A stretch of DNA of 64,000 nt from Acidobacteriota bacterium (GTDB lineage: Bacteria > Acidobacteriota > Terriglobia > Bryobacterales > Bryobacteraceae): NCBI GenBank assembly GCA_025350695.1, contig JANXXI010000005.1, positions 28,647 through 92,646 of the forward strand, given 5' to 3'. A program made the position numbers and the translations under genes. A model generated the notes under the pieces. The model was not told where the DNA came from and searched no databases. It saw only the letters and a list, made by a program, of their open reading frames with translations. Positions 53,797 to 61,702 of this stretch are shown piece by piece (positions within the stretch are counted from its first letter, which is position 1; each line of letters opens with the position of its first letter).

Positions 53797-55077
53797 ATGA
53801 GAAGTCGAGATTGGATGGCCTCCGTGGCCCTAGCCTATTCCCTTGGATTGTTCGTGGCTCTAGCCGGAATTCGCATTGCTAACGCCAAGGCCCAGGATTC
53901 CACCAACGTCAACGCACGCTATACGGTCGAGAGTATCGACTTTGATGGCATCGACGAAACACGCCTTTCCAGTTCGCTCCGCTCGGAACTTAAGCGCCGT
54001 GTCGGCGAGAAATTTCACCCGGAAGTCTTCGCCGAACTGGCGGTTAAGATTAAGCAGGAACTTCGCGCCCGCGCCGTTTCGCCTAAATTGCAGCGGGGCA
54101 CCAACGCGGAAAACATCAAGGTGCTGCTGCATGTAGACACGCGCCGCAATCCGTTCGACCCTTCCCGTTCCCGCCTCGCGTTCCACGACAAACAAGGATG
54201 GTCCGGAGCCGGTTCCGTCGGCGTTGAGAATTCCCGTAATGTGGCCCGTGCTGGTTACTTCAGCGTCGGCGACGATTTCCTCGACCGGCAACAAGGCATC
54301 ACCGCCGCATACCAACGCAAATTTTTTCGGGATCAAGTCCGCCTGGGCTTCCAATTCGATACGGTCGGCTCCAACTGGAATCGAACCCTGCTACCCCAAA
54401 CGGAAGGGCAATATAAAAGCCGCCTGAGCTACACTCCCACCATCTCCTTCATGCCGGTCGAGGGCCTGACTCTCACCGCCGGCATGCAATTCACAAATTA
54501 CGACTTTGCACAATCTTCTCAGGCTTTCGGCCTAGGAAGGGGCTCCTCCCAATCGTTGATCTCTACTCTGCGATTTCGACGCGATTGGGGGGAGCCTGAC
54601 TCTATCCGCCAAGCACTAACCACCGAATACGGAACACGAATCGGCACGCAAGTGACGGGCGGCGACTACAGTTTTAGACGTCATCTGGCAGAAGCCCGTT
54701 ACGCAGTTACCTACAACCGCCAGCGCATCGAAACCAATTTTGCGATGGGCCGGCTCGACGGAACGGCTCCCCTCGGCGAACGCTTCGTTGCCGGAAATGC
54801 CCGCCTGCTGCGTGGTTGGAACAAGTACGACATCACGCCTTTAGGAGCCACACGCGTCACGGCTGGCTCGGTTGAGTATCTGTCGCGCGTCGGCCAAAAA
54901 TGGATGCCCGCCGTTTTCGTGGATAGCGGCGCCGTGTGGAGTAACGCGATCGCCAAAGTAGCCCGGAACTCAGTTGGAGCAGGTATCCGAAGTAAAGATG
55001 GCTTCTATCTTTACGTTGCCGTACCCTTAAAGGAAGGACGCATTGAACCGCAGGTGATGACCGGAGTTAATTTCTAA
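53797..55077 (+). CDS. Omp85/BamA-like outer-membrane barrel protein
   Basis: A 426-residue exported protein. After a signal peptide (to about residue 34) there is a single POTRA-like region (YTVESIDFDGIDETRLSSSL to about 120), then a beta barrel ending in MTGVNF. The LRGW motif (in ARLLRGWNKYDI) corresponds to the VRGF/Y element on loop 6 of BamA and TpsB proteins. It is much shorter than BamA (single POTRA), so it is likely a specialised translocator or assembly factor. First gene of an operon with a DUF4390 protein and a two-component pair. ATG 53815 is an alternative start. Confidence 0.78.
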   Translation: MRSRDWMASVALAYSLGLFVALAGIRIANAKAQDSTNVNARYTVESIDFDGIDETRLSSSLRSELKRRVGEKFHPEVFAELAVKIKQELRARAVSPKLQRGTNAENIKVLLHVDTRRNPFDPSRSRLAFHDKQGWSGAGSVGVENSRNVARAGYFSVGDDFLDRQQGITAAYQRKFFRDQVRLGFQFDTVGSNWNRTLLPQTEGQYKSRLSYTPTISFMPVEGLTLTAGMQFTNYDFAQSSQAFGLGRGSSQSLISTLRFRRDWGEPDSIRQALTTEYGTRIGTQVTGGDYSFRRHLAEARYAVTYNRQRIETNFAMGRLDGTAPLGERFVAGNARLLRGWNKYDITPLGATRVTAGSVEYLSRVGQKWMPAVFVDSGAVWSNAIAKVARNSVGAGIRSKDGFYLYVAVPLKEGRIEPQVMTGVNF

Positions 55078-55093
55078 TGGACGGGAACTGCTG

Positions 55094-55687
55094 ATGAAGC
55101 TACTCTTGAAATCTCGCCGCGCTTGGTTTGTCGCCGCCGCCCTTGGAGCGGCTGTTCTACTGCACGGCGTAGCGGCGATCAACCTTCGTCTGCACCACGA
55201 GGAAAATTCCCTCCGGGTCACCGCGCCGCACCTACACTTCCTTAGTGGCCATCCCCTCGAACGGCTTAAGAACGGAGCCAGCGTTCTCTACTCTGTGCAG
55301 CTAGCTCTTTCCACCGACCAGTTCACCACCATCGAACGACGCGCAGTGGAACGCTTTGTCGTCAGTTACGACATATGGGAAGAGAAATTCTCAATTGTCC
55401 GTATTGGCCAAACGAAAGCCACCGTTTCCCACCTGGATGCGGCAGCTGCCGAAAATTGGGTGACGGCCAAGGTGGCGCTGCCCACCCGCGGACTGTCAAA
55501 CGAGGCAAAATATTGGGTGAGGCTGGATATGCGCGCCGAAGAACCCAAGGACCCCACTGCCCTACTGACTCAGCCACCAATCGCCGTTGCTAGATTGGTG
55601 GAGCTATTCTCTCAGACCCGCAAGCATGATCCGGACCGCTGGACCACCGAGCAAGGACCCTTCCGCTTCGCGGACCTGAAGCCGTGA
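55094..55687 (+). CDS. DUF4390 protein
   Basis: A 197-residue protein with an N-terminal membrane anchor (RAWFVAAALGAAVLLHGVAA). VSYDIWEEKFSIVRIG is the DUF4390 hallmark. In proteobacteria this family regularly sits beside an NtrY-like kinase, the same arrangement as here. The soluble part is exported or periplasmic and may bind or report on the kinase's signal, but this is inferred. Its stop overlaps the kinase start (GTGA). Confidence 0.85.
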   Translation: MKLLLKSRRAWFVAAALGAAVLLHGVAAINLRLHHEENSLRVTAPHLHFLSGHPLERLKNGASVLYSVQLALSTDQFTTIERRAVERFVVSYDIWEEKFSIVRIGQTKATVSHLDAAAAENWVTAKVALPTRGLSNEAKYWVRLDMRAEEPKDPTALLTQPPIAVARLVELFSQTRKHDPDRWTTEQGPFRFADLKP

Positions 55688-57078
55688 GCCTTCGCAAGAA
55701 ACTAATCGGCATATTCTTACTGGCCACCATCGCCCCTTTGGCCATCACACTCTGGATTTCCGTTTCGCTGCTGGATGAAAGCTTCCGCCACTCCTCAACC
55801 GGACAATTAGACGAACTCTCCAAGGCCCTTCTCGCAACTGGCCAGGAGTTCTACCAACAGGCTCGAAAAACGCTCGAAGAAGACGCCGCTGCTGGACGAG
55901 TGAAACCGACGCAGTATGCCGGCAAAGACAAAGCCAAGTGGCCGCAAGGCGTGATAGACTTTGCCGCCAGTGGGGAACCTTCGCGCTTTGTACTTTCGGA
56001 GCCTGATGGCAACAGCCTCGATTACCTGGTCGCCGGCAAAACGGATGTGAATGTTTACTCCCGTCCCCTCGGACGCATTGGGTTGAAAGACCTGGAACGC
56101 AAATATAAAGATGCCCGCGACATCGTGGTGGAACGTTCCCAAATTTTCGATCTTCGTCAGGCTAGCACAAGGGCGCTAATTTTCCTGGCAGCCGGGGTTT
56201 ATCTGGTAAGCTTCGCGCTTATGTTCTGGCTCTCCATGCGCATCACCCGACCGCTGAAGGATCTGACGACAGGCCTTGGCCAGCTAGCAGCTGGGGATCT
56301 TAGCGTGCAACTGCCTGTTAAGCAATACGACGAGGTGGGCCGCGCACTCGATGCCTTCAATCAAACCGCCAACGAATTGAAGAGGAATCGCGAAAAGATC
56401 GTCTATCTCGCTCAGTTGGCAAGTTGGCAGGCTCTGGCCCGCAAGATGGCGCATGAGGTGAAAAACTCCCTTACGCCGATCCGCTTGACGATGGAAGAGA
56501 TCAAGGCGCGCGCGGAAAAAGGCGGCGTCCAGGCTGATCCGGAATTTCTGCGGCAAGCTTCCGACATCGTGGTTGAAGAAGTGGTTTCCCTCGAAAAGCG
56601 CGTCCGGGCCTTCAGCCAATTCGCCGCCGAACCGCCACTGGAACTGCGTGACCTTGACCTAAATGCCGTCTTCGAGGAACGCGTCAGTTTCCTCAAGTCG
56701 GCTCATCCAGGCTTGGAATACGACCTTGAACTTTCACCCGTTCCTCCGAAAATTCGCGCCGACGCCGACCTGCTGAAAGGTATGTTGACGAATTTGCTTG
56801 AGAACGCCGCCCAAGCGGCGCCGGAAGGCGGCCGCATCAAGGGCCGCACGTTCATCGGCGAAAATGGCGCCGGTTTTGAGATTCATGATTCCGGTCCGGG
56901 CTTGGACGAACTCATCAAGCAGACTTTGTTCGAGCCTTCCATTTCCTTCAAGCCCGGTGGAATGGGCCTTGGTCTTTCGATCGTGAAGAAGAGCGCCCTG
57001 GCCTTGGGCGGCGACATCCACACCATTCAAGGAGAGTTGGGCGGCGCGGCATTTCGCGTGCTTCTTCCCACCGCGTAA
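55684..57078 (+). CDS. NtrY-like membrane histidine kinase
   Basis: A 464-residue sensor kinase. Two membrane helices (about 7-28 and 160-182) flank an extracytoplasmic domain. HAMP follows (RITRPLKDLTTGLGQLAAGDL), then the H box MAHEVKNSLTPI with the phospho-accepting His near residue 257, and the ATPase with N box LLENAAQAAPEGG, G boxes DSGPGLDEL and GMGLGLSIVKK. It probably senses an envelope or nitrogen-related cue and phosphorylates the NtrX-like regulator encoded immediately downstream. Start GTG 55684 overlaps the DUF4390 stop. Confidence 0.93.
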   Translation: MSLRKKLIGIFLLATIAPLAITLWISVSLLDESFRHSSTGQLDELSKALLATGQEFYQQARKTLEEDAAAGRVKPTQYAGKDKAKWPQGVIDFAASGEPSRFVLSEPDGNSLDYLVAGKTDVNVYSRPLGRIGLKDLERKYKDARDIVVERSQIFDLRQASTRALIFLAAGVYLVSFALMFWLSMRITRPLKDLTTGLGQLAAGDLSVQLPVKQYDEVGRALDAFNQTANELKRNREKIVYLAQLASWQALARKMAHEVKNSLTPIRLTMEEIKARAEKGGVQADPEFLRQASDIVVEEVVSLEKRVRAFSQFAAEPPLELRDLDLNAVFEERVSFLKSAHPGLEYDLELSPVPPKIRADADLLKGMLTNLLENAAQAAPEGGRIKGRTFIGENGAGFEIHDSGPGLDELIKQTLFEPSISFKPGGMGLGLSIVKKSALALGGDIHTIQGELGGAAFRVLLPTA

Positions 57079-58422
57079 ATGGCCTCCAAACGCATTCTTA
57101 TTCTGGACGACGAGGAGAACATCGGCCGCTCCCTGCGCATGATTCTTGAACGTGAGGGTTACACAGTAACCATCTGCCGCACTGGTCAAGAATTCCGGGC
57201 ATCCGCGGAACGCGAGCGCGCCGGAGCCTTCCTCCTGGACGTGCGGCTGCCCGACGCAAGCGGCATCGACCTGTTGCGCGAACTGCGTCAAGCCGACATT
57301 CAAGCTCCGGTAATCATGATTTCCGGGCATGGCACCATCGCCGACGCTGTGGAAGCCACCCGCGCCGGAGCGTTCGATTTTCTGGAAAAGCCACTAAGCC
57401 GCGATCGCGTGCTGCTGTCCTTAGAACGCGCTTTTGAACAGGCAAATCTGAAGGAAGAGAACGCCCGGCTGAAGGAACTGGCGCCGCAACCGCATCGCAT
57501 GATCGGGTCGAGCAGCGCCTTTAAGCACATTGTGGAACAAGCTACGCTTGCCGCCCGTTCCGATGCCCGCGTGCTCTTTATCGGCGAGTCCGGCACGGGC
57601 AAGGAGTTGCTGGCGGCGCACATCCACGAAGCCAGCCCTTTTTCCGGCGGTCCTTTCGTCAAGGTGAACTGCGCGGCAATTCCGCAAGAGTTAATTGAAA
57701 GCGAACTGTTCGGCCATGAAAAAGGGGCCTTCACCGGGGCCGCTTCCGTTCGGCGTGGAAAGTTTGAACTGGCCGACGGCGGCACTTTGTTTCTGGACGA
57801 AGTTGGCGACCTGGCAGCGGCGTCGCAAGCCAAGCTGCTGCGGGTGCTTGAAGAAGGCGAGTTTCATCGGCTGGGCGGAGAGCGCACGGTAAGGGTCAGC
57901 GTCCGAGTGGTGGCGGCGACCAATCGCGACCTGAACCAGATGGCGACCGAAGGCAAATTCCGGGGCGATCTTTATTGGCGCCTGGCGGGTGTTCCGTTGC
58001 GAGTCCCCAGTTTGCGGGAACGGGTGGAAGATATTCAACAATTGGCCGAATATTTTCTGGACGAATTCTGCCGGCGCAATAACTTCCGCAAACGTGTTTT
58101 CGAAAAAGAGGCCGTCGACTTATTGAGAGGCTACCACTGGCCTGGTAACGTTCGCGAACTAAAGAACACGGTGGAACGGATGGCCATCCTAGCCCCCGGC
58201 GACGAATTGGGCGAGGCCGACGTGCCGCTCGAAATCCGTTTCAGGGCCTCGGAAGCCGGTCCGAATGTGCTGGAAGAAGCCCGGCGGTCCGCCGAACGGG
58301 ACCAGATCATGCGGGCGCTTACCGATTCGCGGTGGAACGTTTCGAGGGCGGCACGCAGCTTGGGGCTGGAACGGACAAATCTGCACAAGCGAATCCGCGC
58401 TCTGGGATTGCGTCGGGCTTAA
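57079..58422 (+). CDS. NtrX/NtrC-like sigma-54-dependent response regulator
   Basis: A 447-residue regulator. Receiver with the acidic pair Asp10-Asp11 and phospho-acceptor Asp54 (FLLDVRLPD); sigma-54 AAA+ domain with Walker A GESGTGKE (near 169), GAFTGA loop (about 217-222) that contacts sigma-54, and Walker B FLDEVGDL; C-terminal Fis-type helix-turn-helix (SAERDQIMRAL, NVSRAARSLGLERTNLHKRI). It starts at the first base after the kinase stop. Such regulators activate sigma-54 promoters; a promoter match of that type lies at the front of this operon. Confidence 0.95.
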   Translation: MASKRILILDDEENIGRSLRMILEREGYTVTICRTGQEFRASAERERAGAFLLDVRLPDASGIDLLRELRQADIQAPVIMISGHGTIADAVEATRAGAFDFLEKPLSRDRVLLSLERAFEQANLKEENARLKELAPQPHRMIGSSSAFKHIVEQATLAARSDARVLFIGESGTGKELLAAHIHEASPFSGGPFVKVNCAAIPQELIESELFGHEKGAFTGAASVRRGKFELADGGTLFLDEVGDLAAASQAKLLRVLEEGEFHRLGGERTVRVSVRVVAATNRDLNQMATEGKFRGDLYWRLAGVPLRVPSLRERVEDIQQLAEYFLDEFCRRNNFRKRVFEKEAVDLLRGYHWPGNVRELKNTVERMAILAPGDELGEADVPLEIRFRASEAGPNVLEEARRSAERDQIMRALTDSRWNVSRAARSLGLERTNLHKRIRALGLRRA

Positions 58423-58517
58423 GAGCCTATAGCAACGCTATGGGTAAATTGTGAGCGTCCATTGGGCGATTGTAGTCTAATCGAGGCATATTGGTACGAG
58501 CGTCGTAGCCTGAAGTC

Positions 58518-58895
58518 TCATATAGCATCCCAAGGGTTAAGAATGCCTAGGCCAAGACCGTGGAAATCCTTCACGTTCCGTGTGCCGAGGGTGAGGGTAT
58601 GCTCAACCGCTGTTGCGGCGATCAGGCCGTCCGCCGTGTTGAGAGCTTTTCCCCGTAGCTGGCATTCGGCGTCCAAGACGCCCCAACGGTCGCCTATGCT
58701 TTGGGTCACCGGCAGGATTCTATCCTCAAACAGGGGCAGCAGATACAGTTCGAACCACTGCTCCAGCCGTGTCCGCTGTTTGCCTTTGGAAAGCAGCGTA
58801 AACCCACGGCGAAGTTCTCCAACGGAAACGAGAGGGTCAGGCATGGGATTAGTCAGTTCCGAAGGAACGTTGGTGTCGAGCAGAAAACCGTTCAC
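58518..58895 (-). CDS. PIN-domain toxin (VapC-like) with a probable internal deletion
   Basis: A 125-residue PIN protein with Asp7 in FLLDTNVPSEL, Glu27 in GELRRGF, the ADGLIAA segment with its Asp near 89, and the C-terminal TRNVKDF. Compared with the VapC family, DPLV passes straight into SVGELRRGF: about 20 residues of the normal loop and helix between these segments are missing, although the reading frame and the metal-binding acids remain. It may be a weakened or inactive toxin. The start overlaps the antitoxin gene by four bases. Confidence 0.75.
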   Translation of the reverse strand: MNGFLLDTNVPSELTNPMPDPLVSVGELRRGFTLLSKGKQRTRLEQWFELYLLPLFEDRILPVTQSIGDRWGVLDAECQLRGKALNTADGLIAATAVEHTLTLGTRNVKDFHGLGLGILNPWDAI

Positions 58896-59149
58896 GACAA
58901 ATCTACCGGGCGGCCGGTAGAAGTATTTCGGCTGAAGTCCACACCGTCTGTGAGGCCCCTCAGCATCGCGCAGACTTCGACGAGGCTTTTTCTTTCAGGC
59001 TTCTCGTGCTGGGCCGCGGTGCTGGATGGAAGTTGAACCGCTTCTTCGAGCATGGTGGCGGCGACAGCCTCGATCGCCCGTCCCTGAACGGCGGCTTGGC
59101 GGGCGAGCTCGGCCTCAACCTCGGGTCTGATGTCAACGGTGATTGTCAT
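58892..59149 (-). CDS. Ribbon-helix-helix-like antitoxin
   Basis: An 85-residue antitoxin-like protein: MTITVDIRPEVEAELARQAAVQGRA looks like the strand and first helix of a ribbon-helix-helix, and VEAVAATMLEEAV the second helix; the C-terminal tail is the toxin-binding part. It overlaps the PIN toxin gene by four bases in the usual antitoxin-first order. The 246 bases before it contain no gene, only a decayed repeat copy. Confidence 0.65.
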   Translation of the reverse strand: MTITVDIRPEVEAELARQAAVQGRAIEAVAATMLEEAVQLPSSTAAQHEKPERKSLVEVCAMLRGLTDGVDFSRNTSTGRPVDLS

Positions 59150-59395
59150 GTCGGAACCCTCCTAAAGCCATTCCCCTACCCTATCCTGTGTGGCCTTTTG
59201 ACGTCAAGCACAGGGAACGGCGTCACGTCCTACATGCCTACTCGACTGCCAGGTCTCGCTCCGCATAAGGCGGCGGCCAGCACGGGGTCGCACGCAGCTC
59301 CCCTTCGTTAAGGCATCGCGAATACTCAGTGCCCATCGCCGCTTTAACCTGCGACCATCCAAACGGTTGGGTGCGATCTATAATTAAACGCGGTT
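59150..59395. other. 246-base gap with a decayed repeat copy
   Basis: Bases 59258-59336 resemble 60422-60502 in the same orientation (GCTCCGC, GGCGGCG, ACGCAG, ATCGCGA blocks aligned). On the minus strand the second copy is open and reads PITRDILTSGTAYDLAPDAA, whereas the first contains stop codons. Both may be fragments of one former short coding sequence. Nothing else is recognised here. Confidence 0.4.
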
Positions 59396-60140
59396 TCACA
59401 AAAGCAGAATCTGCTCCTGCAACTGCATGTATTTCTTAAATGACCCGTCGGAGAGACCGCTTTGGATCGCCGCGTCATTCGTGAATCGTTCAAGAAACGG
59501 AACGACGATTGCTGTGAGGTCCGAGTTCACTTTGGCGACGAAGGCGTCCTCGCAGTCTCCGGCACAGAAAATATAACCTTGTTCGCCCGCCGTCACCGGA
59601 TCAGGGGACAGCCTTGGCAACATCATTACGAAGGGCAACGGTTGCGCGTGTAACGTCAGTTTGAGAAAGAAGCGAGCTTGCACACGGTTACCGATTCCGG
59701 GCTCTAGCGCCAGCGTCTGCCGAACCTCCGCGTCGCGCGACCACAGATTTCCGTCTCGCGCAAAACCAAGCGGAGCAAGTGTCTCTGCCAGACTCCGTTG
59801 AATAAACTCGGCGAGCCGCACGGGATCCACCTCCGATGGTTCATCCGCCGGTTTGGGCCGCCAACGCAGGTGCGCATCCACTTCGCCGAATCCAACGCCA
59901 TCAACAAATCGCGAAAATCCAAGTTGCCAAGCTTAACTGCGTTGTCCAGGTAATCCAACCGCCCATCGCTGTACTTCAAAGCCGCGAACTGAAGGCGCTC
60001 CGGCTCCTTATAAGCTTATAAGTGAGTTGAGCCAACAATTCTTTGGCCCGTTCGCGGTTTACCTCCGGAAATAGAATGTTGACCCGGCGGATGATTTCCG
60101 CGTTCAATCCGAAACCCATTGGATGTTTAGAGGAGGTCAT
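59396..60140 (-). pseudogene. Frameshifted gene of unknown function
   Basis: A coherent protein reads from ATG 60140 (MTSSKHPMGFGLNAEI) to QLTYK, then EPERLQFAALKYSDGRLDYL and DFRDLLMA in another frame. Removing one of two tandem CTTATAAG octamers (60007-60014 and 60015-60022) joins these frames exactly. Near 59890-59900 a further one-base change would join LLMA to VGFGEVDAHLRWRP, and from there the frame stays open (from GTG 59881) to the stop at 59396. That last part, 161 residues, could itself be translated, for example from GTG 59881 or from a GTG behind GGAGG near 59845. Its LAEFIQRSLAETLAPLGF and NLWSRDAEVRQTL segments are protein-like, but I cannot name the family. Confidence 0.6.
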
Positions 60141-60366
60141 TCACTTGGCTATCGGCGTCCGGGGCAAAGAACTTCAACGATTCCTTTCCATTTGAATAAA
60201 GCACAAGGCGGATAACTGAAGCACTTCCGGTCGTCGAATGACGAACAGCTCCGACCGTTTCGAAATCACTGACGCGGCTCGATTTATTAAGTGTTTTTCG
60301 GAATAGTATTCTGCTGCTGGAGCGCTGGGAAAAGCGATATCCGGCGTCGCGAAACCATATTGCGTT
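60127..60366 (-). pseudogene. 3' part of a gene without a start codon
   Basis: The minus strand is open for 79 codons ending in TAA at 60127-60129. The translation (FRDAGYRFSQRSSS, then RVSDFETVGAVRHSTT and ESLKFFAPDADSQVNDLL) looks like a real protein C-terminus, and its stop overlaps the start of the next decayed gene by 14 bases, an operon-like arrangement. No ATG, GTG or TTG is placed sensibly, so the 5' part appears lost. Not assigned to a family. Confidence 0.4.
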
Positions 60367-60421
60367 TCAGTCTGGAATTGCAGAACAATCCCTCGCCGAT
60401 AACATCTCGATTGGGAGCGGG

Positions 60422-60502
60422 GCTCCGCGCGAGGCGGCGTCTGGCGCCAGGTCGTACGCAGTTCCGCTGGTTAGGATATCGCGAGTAATCGGGTGCAAAT
60501 GG
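60422..60502 (-). repeat. Second copy of the degenerate repeat at 59258-59336
   Basis: Similar to 59258-59336 over about 80 bases. On the minus strand it is open and gives PITRDILTSGTAYDLAPDAA, SRGAPLPIE. It may be a fragment of an unnamed short gene rather than a mobile element. Confidence 0.35.
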
Positions 60503-60574
60503 CTGGGGCCTCGCCTGGTAGACCCTTTTTGAAGCGGGTGCGCTATTCTTTGGTTAGAGAGTAGCGTTTCCAAG

Positions 60575-60766
60575 ATGACCGGCATTCAATTTATTACAGA
60601 CGCGAAAGGCCGCAAGACTGCGGCCGTAATTGACCTCAAGAAGCACGGCGTTCTGTGGGAGGATATCCAGGATGTATTGGTATCACGGTCGCGAAAGCTG
60701 GAAAAACGCAGCCCTCTAGAAAAAGTAAAATCGCGGTTGGTTGCAGCCGGAAAGCTGCGTGACTGA
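60575..60766 (+). CDS. Antitoxin of a RelB/Phd-like type
   Basis: A 63-residue antitoxin: MTGIQFITDAKGRKTAAVIDLKKH is the DNA-binding N-terminal part common to this type, and LEKVKSRLVAAGKLRD the toxin-binding tail. It directly precedes, and overlaps, a RelE/ParE-type toxin gene. It would neutralise the toxin and repress the shared promoter. Confidence 0.8.
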   Translation: MTGIQFITDAKGRKTAAVIDLKKHGVLWEDIQDVLVSRSRKLEKRSPLEKVKSRLVAAGKLRD

Positions 60767-61022
60767 GTACTCCGTCACCTTGGCGTCGAGCGCCGAACGC
60801 GAGCTTGGGAAGTTGCCCCGTTTGGCTATCGCGCGGATCGTGTCCCGGCTGGAAGGGCTTGAGCGAGATCCTCGGCCACGAGGGTGCAAGAAACTTCAAG
60901 GCGGAACCGACGATTGGCGAATCAGAGTTGGGGACTACCGCATAATTTACAAAATCGACGATAAGGCCTTTAAGGTTGACGTTACCCGGCTGCGACACCG
61001 AAGCGAGGTTTACGAGCGATGA
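60759..61022 (+). CDS. RelE/ParE-type toxin
   Basis: An 87-residue toxin, start GTG 60759, overlapping the antitoxin stop by eight bases. SVTLASSAERELGKLP is the first strand and helix of the RelE fold, and KKLQGGTDDWRIRVGDYRIIYKI the conserved central hairpin with its basic residues; VTRLRHRSEVY closes the domain. RelE toxins cut mRNA on the ribosome, ParE toxins poison gyrase; sequence alone suits RelE better. A TGA ends it at 61022, after which decayed DNA begins. Confidence 0.85.
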   Translation: MTEYSVTLASSAERELGKLPRLAIARIVSRLEGLERDPRPRGCKKLQGGTDDWRIRVGDYRIIYKIDDKAFKVDVTRLRHRSEVYER

Positions 61023-61113
61023 ATCTCCGCGTAAGACATCTTCGTGAGCGATCCGACAACTGCCGGATTTTTTTTGGAGCGAAGGGCGTGGCGGGACCTT
61101 TACTTACAGTTCA

Positions 61114-61242
61114 GGCCGGACGAAGAGACTCTCTCTGGCTCAGATCAGTAAGGCGCGCAAACTAAGCGAGGCGGGTTAGCGCTTCGAAGATGTGGCCGCA
61201 CGCTGGAACGCACCACGCTCTACCCGGCGCTCAGTTCATAAC
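61114..61242 (+). pseudogene. Remnant of a serine recombinase (resolvase/invertase) C-terminus
   Basis: The plus strand reads LAQISKARKLSEAG, a TAG stop at 61177-61179, RFEDVAARWN, and, after a frame change near 61209, RTTLYPALSS followed by TAA. This matches the helix-turn-helix tail of Hin/Tn3-type serine recombinases (ARKLxExG, VAxxLNVSRxTLYRAL). The stop and frame change make it non-functional, and no catalytic domain is left. Confidence 0.65.
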
Positions 61243-61702
61243 TTAGTGGTCCCGGCGCTTTTGCTGTACCCTGTTCCGCGTCAGTGGATACCTACTGGCT
61301 CCCTGAATTTAGGTGATCCGCCCAACGGTCAAACTGATCGATATTAGTAGAGTCGAATGTGCCATGCGGGATCATGTCGCCGCAACGGCGAGTGAGACCC
61401 ATTGTGTGTCCGGTTCTTAGGACCTGCACGACGGTCACAAGTTGGGGGGTTGCACTCCCGCCAACAACGTTGAGGTGACATCGGGTGTTGGTTGGATCTG
61501 GCTCAAACGATTAGTATAAAGCCCACCCTTAACCGGTGGGCTTTGTTATTTTTTGTTCGAGTATGGACAACCTGGCCGGGCTCCCGCAAGACGTCCGAAA
61601 GCTTGCATTCGATTCGGTTCCGGCTGTTTCAACCTCACCTCGAAGGAAACCATCCCTTGGCGGCCCGGCGCGTCCCTGCTGGTTTGGCTCGTAGGGGTAT
61701 TC
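61243..61702. other. 460-base gap with an orphan terminator
   Basis: No intact gene. A strong intrinsic terminator at 61518-61555 faces the plus strand although no gene precedes it on that strand. On the minus strand 61292-61507 is open for 72 codons without a start codon and reads protein-like (GDMIPHGTF, DQFDRWADHL), but chance cannot be excluded. Confidence 0.5.
61518..61555 (+). terminator. Strong intrinsic terminator
   Basis: AAAGCCCACC (61518-61527), loop CTTAACC, GGTGGGCTTT (61535-61544), then GTTATTTTTTG. The 10-bp stem followed by a T-rich tract is a textbook Rho-independent terminator in the plus orientation. The gene it ends is not visible and may be a small RNA or a lost gene. 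Confidence 0.85.

Noticed and set aside
61441..61475. tRNA-like or attC-like element (CCAACA/TGTTGG and a CGCCA end)
   Set aside because: No cloverleaf, no T-loop motif and poor fit to integron attC core sites.
61292..61507. Minus-strand coding remnant of 72 codons
   Set aside because: No start codon, no ribosome site and no family recognised; an open frame of this length can arise by chance, so it was not listed as a gene.
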